Under the pieces are notes generated by a model. It made no database searches. It was not told where the DNA came from and was given only the letters and a program-made list of their open reading frames with translations. The translations under genes were made by a program, and so were the position numbers. 64,000 nt of DNA from assembly GCA_946122785.1 (NCBI GenBank), contig CAMGYJ010000008.1:20919475-20983474 (forward strand), in the 5' to 3' direction. This DNA comes from Linum tenue (lineage: Eukaryota > Streptophyta > Magnoliopsida > Malpighiales > Linaceae). This document shows positions 56,701 through 64,000 of this stretch, piece by piece; position 1 is the stretch's first letter, and every line of letters begins with the position of its first letter.

Positions 56701-57540
56701 AGAGGTGAACACTGGTATTGAATGGAAAAGGGAAACAACTTATCCTCAGTCCTCATCAAAGAATGGACAAGGAAAATCAGCTCTGAAAGCAACTGACAGA
56801 CTTGTGGCACTGGCACCCTTTTGTTTGTTTCATCATCTTCACTATGGCCTTCCTGAATCATCCTGTTAATTATATACTCACTACTGGATTGTCCAGATAA
56901 TATTATTCTTTTGTCTCTGATACAGTCCAACTATTTAACGACAAACAAATGGGGGGATAAGGAGGGTAGAAATTGCAGAGATCGGCCTCCAGTTGCAATG
57001 CAAGCATACAGACATCAGATGATGGTCCGAAGAAAAAGTATTACTTCCAATGTGATAAGCAACAACACTATGGACACAAAGTTTTGTCTCACACTTGGCG
57101 CTAGCTATCTATCTATCTTAATCTGAGTGATTCAAACAAGAGATCGATTGCCACTACCCACAACTACTGGTACTGGGCATGGAGAAAAGAGAGTCATTGT
57201 TTGGAGTTAGAAGTGGCCACATTGGCACATTCTAGTGATGAGACCAGCTCAGTGTTTCACAGCAGAGTTTGGAAGTTGAAGAAAGGGCAACATGAATCTA
57301 AAAAGCATCAAAACTTTAAATTAAAAAAACCTTTTTAAGACATTCTGCTGCTGACTAATCCTCCTCAATCAATGTTTTTGGGACGCATCGAACCCTCTTG
57401 TTCGGTGTTCGATCTTCTTCTCGTTGAAACCTTAATCACATACATTACCGATAACAAAACTAACATTTGGGCTTTAATCTTGAATTCGCCTAGAAGCAAG
57501 GCCCAAATGCGTTGAACCTAGAAACCAGACCCAAAAAGTG
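53794..57540. other. AT-rich intergenic region
   Basis: I see no gene over about 3.7 kb. 54000-55100 is strongly AT-rich. Short open frames at 55732-56032 and 56631-57126 have no recognisable domain. A few mobile-element-like palindromes may exist but none with defined ends. Confidence 0.4.
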
Positions 57541-57556
57541 TTTGAACTGAGAATTG

Positions 57557-57721
57557 GGCAGGGGCCGCGCGAACGCAGGCCCCCTCAGCAACAAATTATG
57601 ACGTAGGCTCTCCCACATTGGGGAGACCTTAGCCCAGCACCCCTCCGCAAAGTGCAATGGAGGTCGCTGGTCTAGACCACAGGCCTTCAAGATCGCCCGT
57701 AGATCCCGTCCAGGTAAGTAT
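57557..57721 (-). ncRNA. U1: U1 spliceosomal snRNA, copy 4
   Basis: On the minus strand the 165-nt RNA starts ATACTTACCTGGACGGGATC at 57721 and ends GCGCGGCCCCTGCC. It keeps GCAATGG/GGAGGGGTGCTGGGCTAAGG and ATAATTTGTTG. It differs from copies 1-3 in several places: CTCCCCAATGTGGGAGAGCC replaces the CTTCCCAAAGTGGAAGAGCC stem, and the Sm-site region reads AATTTGTTGCTGAGGGGG. The hairpin changes are compensatory. The plant 3' box CAattctcAGTTCAA follows (57556-57542). This copy is the most divergent of the four. Confidence 0.93.
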
Positions 57722-57745
57722 GTTGCTCGGTAGCACTCAGCTCTT

Positions 57746-57796
57746 CTTTTATACCTCTTTCTCCTTCTTAAACTGTCTTACGCTCCGATGTGGTAT
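57746..57796 (-). promoter_or_regulatory. U1 snRNA promoter 4: TATA box and USE
   Basis: Minus-strand TATAAAAG lies at 57753-57746, about 30 bp before the RNA start. USE ATACCACATCG lies at 57796-57786. The gap of about 32 bp is of the Pol II type and matches the other three copies. Confidence 0.88.
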
Positions 57797-57799
57797 TAT

Positions 57800-58800
57800 T
57801 CCCTCTCTCTCTCCCGCTTCCTCCCTCCTCTGGAGTTCCAGTAACCATAAGAAATCTCTTCCCACCAAGCTTCCTCCTCCAACCAATTCCTTCCAAGTTT
57901 CATCTTGCAACTGAAGGTTTTTTGAACCGTATGTTCTACGACGGCATGGACTAGTCTCTTCCAAAAATAAAAAGGGGCTCAATTACCTGCTCGTCTGCCA
58001 AGATCACCCCTTGCTTTCATTTGCACCATAGTTAATCAGTTTATGTTTTCTGGAGTAGTATAATTCTCAGAAGACAGGTTTTGTATCAGGAACGCAAAGA
58101 ACCCATAAACTGGGGAAGATATCGATAGAGAGCTTTTAGACTCGGAACAATTTGAGCTTTGGCACAGGTTATTAGTCAAGTTTATGCTTTGGTTACCTCT
58201 GGAAACTCATCTTCTCTGTTTCATTCCTTCTAAATTTAGCTTCCTCTGACTATTATATGTTTCCTAACCTTTCATTTATGATACATCCTCGTTTATCCAG
58301 GGTCGCCAACCAAAATCTTGGTTTGGAAGAGGGGTAGAGGAAAACAAGGGTCGAAAAGAGTAGATAAAGAACTGCAGTTTTGATTTGTACATGATCTCCC
58401 CAAACTAATATTACATCTTCCCTAGCTAGCTACATATATGATTGAGTCTATTTTGTACATTACATATAGTTGTGTGTGTGCTTATGCGCATACGTGATCG
58501 GTTTTCAATATGGGTCAGTCTCCATTAGCGATAGCAATGAAGACTCGGTCGGTGATCACGAGGACATGAATGATGACTCGTATTAAACTATTAATGTCTT
58601 GATAATCAGGCGTTGGATGTTGCGGTTGCTGGTTGGAAGAAATACGATCTTGGGCACCTGCGATAATTGTAACCGGAGTGGAATAGAAGAGAATTGGGAA
58701 TCGGGGTGAGTTATAATTGTGTCTACTGTAGTTAATCTTCCCAGGCTCATGCCCGAGAGGTATCGTAGCTTGAACTCTAACAAGTATAAACCCCCGGACC
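57800..58800. other. No gene recognised
   Basis: This is the region upstream of the minus-strand U1 gene. Short open frames lack domains. Confidence 0.35.
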
Positions 58801-58803
58801 TTG

Positions 58804-60308
58804 CACTACAAGATAATTACCATTCGGCGACCATGTAATATGGTCGCGAAAACAAGAAAAATGGTCGTCTAAATGTATCGCGACCACTCTTTTTGGTCGC
58901 CATGAGTGGTCGTATATATGCCGTCGTCTTAGGTTAATGCAACCGTGTACGAAAATGGTGGCCGAAAATATCACCATTGGCGACCATAAATTGATGGCCT
59001 TGGTTATCAGCCTCGTCTAGTCTCCACAGCAGATGGGCCTGGGCAGCGTCCAAATTTTTCCTCCACCCGCTCAGCCCAATAGCAATTGCATTGCATGCCG
59101 CAATGAGAAGTGTCTTGAGCCGGAAGCTACCGCGGCAAGGGGGAAGAGCAATTCATCAATAAATTATATATTTCTTCCTATCGCTTCCAACTGCTTCGGT
59201 TATTTTTATTGATTATGTACGTAATAGGATGGTTCGGCATGTCCTTTTCATATTGCCTTGTGAGTTAAGGAAGTTTGAATTCGTAAATTGGTTGTGTTGT
59301 CATGCATCTCTAGAAGTGCGACTATATCCTCTTAATTTATGAGTGATCGAATAATGATAACAATACATTTACATCCAGACATTTTACATGCTCTCATTGG
59401 CTTCTCGTTTCTCATCTCAATGATTTTTGTGTTCCTTATATTGTATGTGTCATGCGAATATGAACTAGAACCTAAACATGAATTTGGTTGCCAATATTTT
59501 TGCTCATTGGTATATAGTATGAATGGAATATAAATAGAGTAGTTAGCTTTGGTAATGAGAGAGAAATCAAATATAAAACTATGGGTAGCTTCTGTGGTTT
59601 TGGAAAGATCATGTAAATCGTGTCAGTAATATGAATATTATGTGCAGGAAAACATTTAACGTTGAGATATTGGAAAAAATTAAAACTTTTTGTCCAGAGG
59701 ATCTGGAGAAGGTGATGAGGGCTAGCCAGTGATTCTCCTTGGCCCCGCCGGCGGCGCTTCTGGTCTATAAGGGTTTTATGTCGGACGATGACTTTGAGGA
59801 AATTGAAAAGGAAGCCCGGAAATATGGCTTGAGGATGGACGTCAACGTGGAGAAGAAACCGGCGCCGATCAAGAAACGCCCCTCCGTGGCGGCGGAAAAG
59901 ACTCCCTGGGGCGATGCCGATGCCAATACCACCACGAGGTTCGACCATTTTCGGTCCCGGAAAGACGACTGATATCCGCCGTACGTTCTTGCGCAAAGTG
60001 AAGTGAGTGATTACTTTTTTTTACCTTTTTCTTTTTTTGTTGGTTTTCGAGTGAATCGAGTCTTTTCTTTTTTTTGTTTACCTTTTCTTCGACGTGACGG
60101 TTGAGTTGGCGGCGTGTTATTAATACCAGAACAACGCTTTCCACCCGTAATGACTCTAATACTATAGTTATGCGTTGAGATTTCAAAATATTGTATCCTT
60201 GAATTTCTCTTATCACGCCTATGACATGGATGGTTTGCTTCACCAGCTATGAGAAAAGGAGTGGAAATCATCGTTCTCTGTCTCTTTCCTGGGACAGTTC
60301 TTGTAGTG
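58804..60308. mobile_element. Candidate CACTA-type element (non-coding)
   Basis: CACTACAAGA at 58804-58813 and the inverse TCTTGTAGTG at 60299-60308 form a perfect 10-bp terminal inverted repeat of CACTA type. Just inside the left end the motif ggtcgc/gcgacc recurs (58826-58990), as in CACTA subterminal arrays. The right end lacks such an array, and the flanking triplets (TTG, AGA) do not match. Either the element is degraded or the right end is a chance match. The interior (59739-59972) has an open stretch (VYKGFMSDDDFEEIEKEARK) that I cannot assign. Confidence 0.45.
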
Positions 60309-60309
60309 A

Positions 60310-61030
60310 GAGAAGGTTTACAATGCAATAAGAGTTTGTCTTCTTTAAACTACCGAGCCTCTTCTAATCGAAGCCATGAAGCAATATTCATAAAAACCCC
60401 TGTGAAGAAAGCTATTATTGAAATCATCACACTTCTGTTGTCCCGTGTAAGATGAGAAATTTATATTATCTTTCTGAATTTCTCTTGTTGCAAACCAATA
60501 CATAAATTGCATGGTTAGAGTACTAGTTACAAGATACTTATGAATTCTTTATGCAATTTGAATATAAGTTGACACTCCCATTTTTCAGCCTTGATAAGGC
60601 AGATATGCTAGACCAATCCATAACAATAGTATTATGGCACTTTTTCAAGATAACCGAATCTTTTGGTTATGAATTGTTATATGGGCTTCTATTTCTGCAA
60701 CTTATGTGATATATAAGAGTAGTGTTCTCAAGATACCCTATCGTCAGTTTCTTGATTCAAGTGTAGTATAGGTTGACACACAGGCGGAGCGCACCCCCTT
60801 TGCTTTTGTCCCAGGATAGGGGTTAAGGGGTAAGTTTTGGGGAAGAAAAAAGAATACCACACTTACATGTAACATAAAAATATTTTACCACTATACTACA
60901 ACTCATTACTTGTTCATTAATTGACAAAAACTAACTAAAATCAATAAATTTATTGGTTTCATTCATAACATTATTATTCGACAACAGTTTGTGCGTGATG
61001 AATTATCTTGAGTAATGGTGGAGACAAAAG
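60310..61030. other. No gene recognised
   Basis: AT-rich spacer. Confidence 0.35.
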
Positions 61031-61039
61031 TGTATGTGT

Positions 61040-61330
61040 CAATTCTGTTAGTTTATTTGCTTCTGAAGGTAGCTTTGATCCTACTAGTTGCAACTATAAG
61101 TGTAGAAAGAGCATTCTTAGTTTGAGCTATATTAATAACAAGGTTCGAAATCAAATTAGTGATCGATTTGCTAATAATTGTTTAGAGGGATATTCAACGG
61201 GGGAAAATTAGTGGGATATATTGAAAGAGACTTTCTTAAGAGTGTAGACAATGGATATATTTTGTAGTTTTTTCAGAATACGAAACTCGTTGTGATGGTT
61301 TATGCAAACAAACTTGTTGCAACTAGGTTG
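61040..61330 (+). pseudogene. hAT-type transposase C-terminal (dimerisation) fragment
   Basis: The decayed frames read SILSLSYINNKVRNQISDRF, ANNCLEGYST, and after a stop FFQNTKLVVM. This matches the end of hAT-family transposases and their domesticated relatives (ERAFSAMNIIKN-LRN-IGDEF-ND-LV-YIE-DIF, then QRFQ). Several stops and shifts are present, and no other domain or terminal repeat is seen. Confidence 0.6.
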
Positions 61331-61399
61331 ACATTCCATTTTTATTTTCAGGACAATATTGTTGTCATCCTGATGTCCGAGAACTTCGATCAAGTAACA

Positions 61400-63430
61400 A
61401 ATAGACTCTCTTTAAGTATTGAAAATTACATACTTTTGTTAGATCCCGATTCCTCTCACTAACTAATGTCCTTCTTGTTGTTCATCAGTTGCAGGCTTGT
61501 AGCCTGCAGATATGAAAGACTCTGCATGGTTGCCTCATAATGCGAGGAATTCTAATTGATAAAAATATAAGAGAACACACTGGTAGACATTGTCATCAAG
61601 TGTGGATCCCTGAATTATGCCCGAAATGTTTTTCATAAAATTTGTTGAAAAAACTTGGTTACTAATAACTTTATGTTGGATAGTTTCATATCACATGGTG
61701 AGGAATGGAAATCAATAAAATTAGAGGATGAAATGAGGAATACTTAGATCCAAGCTGATCATCTAACCTTCCTTTCTCTACTCTCCTCTTGCAAAAATTC
61801 ACGTGTGATTAAGGAAGGCCTCGACCTTCTATAGTTGATGAAAGTTGAGTACAAAGTTGAATTGAGAGAGAATAAAATTATGTGATTGAGCTAAGTAGAA
61901 TAGTGGATACCTCAAGGTCGTTTTCCAGGCCTCCCAAGAATTCGAAGATCACATGTAAATGTATCGAATTTTTTGAAAATTATGTAAAAATTATAAGTGA
62001 TATAATAACAAAACATGCAATAAATTAGTTCCATTGTTGTGGCTTGTAGCCCAACGACTTAGTGGCTTTGAGCCTTTGATGTGGTATATCGGTTCAATCC
62101 CCAACAAGACCAATTTTATATTTTCTTTCTGGCTTTAGTTTAATTTTGTTGTAACATTTAAGCTAATCACTTAACTTTCATACTTATGTTCTTTGATCCT
62201 CTAATTTCAAAGTTCAAACTAGATAAGTTAAATTCTCAGAGTTTATAAATTCACATTTTAAGATTTTTTTTTTTTTTGCTTAAAAATTAACCTGAATACT
62301 TAACTTTCATACTTCATCTTTCTAGATCATCTAACTTAAAAGTTCAAACTAGATAACTTTAATTTCTTATAAATTCACATTGTTAAGAATAAATTTGAAT
62401 ATATAACCAATATTTTTGTGCAAATGCTAATATGGATATACATTTATTGTTCAGTTATAATAACAACGAATAACGTGGTACAAGCTGAAAAAGAATGATT
62501 CATTTTTTGCTGGTCATTTACTATTTTATTTTGAACATGTAGTGGCAAAAACTTTTAGTTTAAGATATAGTCTATACTTAAATCTTTTAATTATCTAAAA
62601 TATTTGTTGTATGAAAATTAAATATTTTTCTCCTTCATATATTATATTTAAAAAAAAAATTATTCACAGTACGCATAATAAAAAGTCACCCCGAGTTCCA
62701 AATCCTAGCTCCTCCCTTGTATGTGAATTGAGTGCAATGGAGCTTTCTTATATCTTCCCTATTCATCTAAGGCGCAAGAATCCCTCATGTAGCAATTAGA
62801 TTAAGCTTATGATATCGTTATGAGCATACCTTCTGAATCTTGCAAAAACATTTGGTTATTGTTCTTACCCATCTCATCATAGTGTGGATCTTGGAGTAGT
62901 TGCAGCTGCTGAGCTATTAAATATTGAGCCAAGTAGAGGCAACAATTATGCTTAGCTTCTGAATATTTATGGAGAAGCTGTGTTGTCGATGTTGCTGAAC
63001 TGAACCGAGAATCAAATTTTGTCGCATTTAGTGAAGTAATAACGATATTTCCCTATTTACATTTTTTTTTTGGTGGTTTCTTCTGAAAATAAATTATATT
63101 TATAATAAGAAAGAAATAATTTGCATCTATAGAATATTAAGGGAAAATTCTAGTCATCCTTATAACTTTATTAGAAGCAGTGACTCGTTTAATATTTTCC
63201 TTGTTATGGGGTAATGGTCATATGTCCTATTCAGTAATAAATTACACAAATGACCAGCTGTGGATAACCACAAAAGTAACGATTATAGGACAATTTATTG
63301 GCCTTGCATCAGGCAGAATATGTTTCTTTCTTATGAAGGGTGAATGTTTTAGAAAAATTTGTTCTCTCTCAATCTGAAATGTCTCTTACTGACACATGAC
63401 ATAAAAGAGACGGAGTAGGGATCCGAATCG
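61400..63430. other. AT-rich spacer without recognised genes
   Basis: Only short open frames are present. Two similar segments (cttaactttcatactt...ctaa/aagttcaaactagataa) occur at about 62170-62230 and 62297-62360, suggesting a small duplication. A tRNA-like motif near 62050-62105 is discussed under rejected items. Confidence 0.35.
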
Positions 63431-63436
63431 AGAAAC

Positions 63437-63672
63437 ATGGTGAAATTTTGGCGTCCAAATTCAAAATTCTCATACTCTCTGGCTCTGGCATTGTGTCTGT
63501 GTTGCTTCTGTGATACAAGGGTGGGTGCCTCAATCCATGAATACGAGGATGGTGTTTTTGTTCGTCGTTCCAATTCTTACTTCTTTCATGGCGGAAGTGA
63601 AGGCCTTTATGCATCCAGAAATCATGATCATATCCAAGAAGACAAGACCGTCAAGGGAAAATCTTTCATAAG
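63437..63672 (+). CDS. First exon of a probable TMEM87/GOST-family membrane protein (partial)
   Basis: ATG at 63437 opens MVKFWRPNSKFSYSLALALC. A hydrophobic signal peptide (LALALCLCCFCDTRVGA) is followed by SIHEYEDGVFVRRSNSYFFH, FHGGSEGLYASRNHDH and KTVKGKSFIR. That N-terminus is characteristic of plant lung-seven-transmembrane (GOST/TMEM87-like) proteins of the secretory pathway. The exon ends at AAG|GTACTA (donor at 63673), phase 2, and the rest of the gene lies beyond the window. Family recognition rests on this 79-residue exon alone. Confidence 0.7.
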
Positions 63673-64000
63673 GTACTACGTTCACGGTGTATATATCGTA
63701 TGTTTGTTTCGTGCAAAAATCATGCAGATTGATCTTTTCTCTGAATCGCAATTCATGAACCATCATAAAAATCATTGAAATGATCAATCCCTTCAAAGTT
63801 TATCTCTAATTTCCTCTACTATTTCTACGTTACATAAAGCACACAAAGGTTGTTACTTTTTTCCACAGATCATAATTTTTTTTTCGTATGCAAAAGGTGG
63901 TATTTTTTTAATACTTTTTCCGTACATAAATCTCGAACAAATGTATTGTGGAATCCAGTTGAGCTTTTTTTTCTTAATCCCTCTTAATATGCAGTCACAA

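Noticed and set aside
60299..60308. Treating 58804-60308 as a certain CACTA transposon
   Set aside because: The 3-bp flanks differ and the right end has no subterminal repeats; it is kept only as a candidate.
62040..62110. tRNA-like or SINE-like segment (cgacttagtggc ... ggttcaatcccc)
   Set aside because: A- and B-box-like motifs are present, but I cannot fold a cloverleaf with a plausible acceptor stem and there is no clear tail or target duplication. It may be an old SINE fragment.

Overview
This is nuclear DNA from a flowering plant, most likely a eudicot. The evidence is spliceosomal GT-AG introns, plant gene families (CYP76-type P450, an IRK/PXC2-type LRR receptor kinase, an F-box/FBD/LRR protein, plant mobile domain), plant-type snRNA promoters and dense plant transposons. 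The species cannot be fixed from the sequence.

Layout. 1-4.95 kb is nested LTR retrotransposons: the 3' end of a Ty3/gypsy-type element inserted into a decayed Ty1/copia element. 5.6-9.73 kb holds a small membrane-protein locus and partial tandem copies of it. These are split by foldback elements that bracket a fragment of mitochondrial nad7. 9.8-10.7 kb is a deleted LINE. 11.6-14.1 kb is an intact seven-exon gene for an unknown AT-hook-bearing plant protein. 15.2-22.4 kb carries three U1 snRNA genes among transposon debris, including a Mutator-like (MULE) transposase gene with two nonsense codons. 23.5-26.6 kb is mitochondrial ribosomal protein L46, with a double-ended MULE in one intron. 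27.4-28.2 kb is a 5'-truncated LINE with target-site duplications. 28.7-33.75 kb is a decayed APC6/CDC16 gene with an apparently intact CYP76-type P450 gene inside it. 33.9-35.6 kb is a nonautonomous MULE with another nested in it. 35.9-40.5 kb is an AIMP1/EMAP-II-like tRNA-binding protein (12 exons). 41.2-42.8 kb is an F-box/FBD/LRR gene. 44.5-47.6 kb is an LRR receptor kinase. 48.3-53.8 kb is a complete MULE with a perfect 9-bp target duplication, carrying a transposase gene and a convergent plant mobile domain gene. 57.56-57.72 kb is a fourth U1 gene. 58.8-61.3 kb has possible CACTA and hAT remnants. 63.4 kb to the end begins a probable TMEM87/GOST-family membrane protein gene.

The host genes are unrelated housekeeping or signalling genes and form no pathway cluster. 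What is distinctive is the amount of mobile DNA, including four separate MULE loci. Three have recognisable 9-bp target duplications on their outer ends (48.3, 33.9 and 24.1 kb). The other notable feature is a dispersed family of four U1 snRNA genes with complete promoter and 3'-end signals. Exon boundaries were derived by hand from GT-AG sites and reading-frame continuity. For every gene called intact, the summed exon lengths are a multiple of three.
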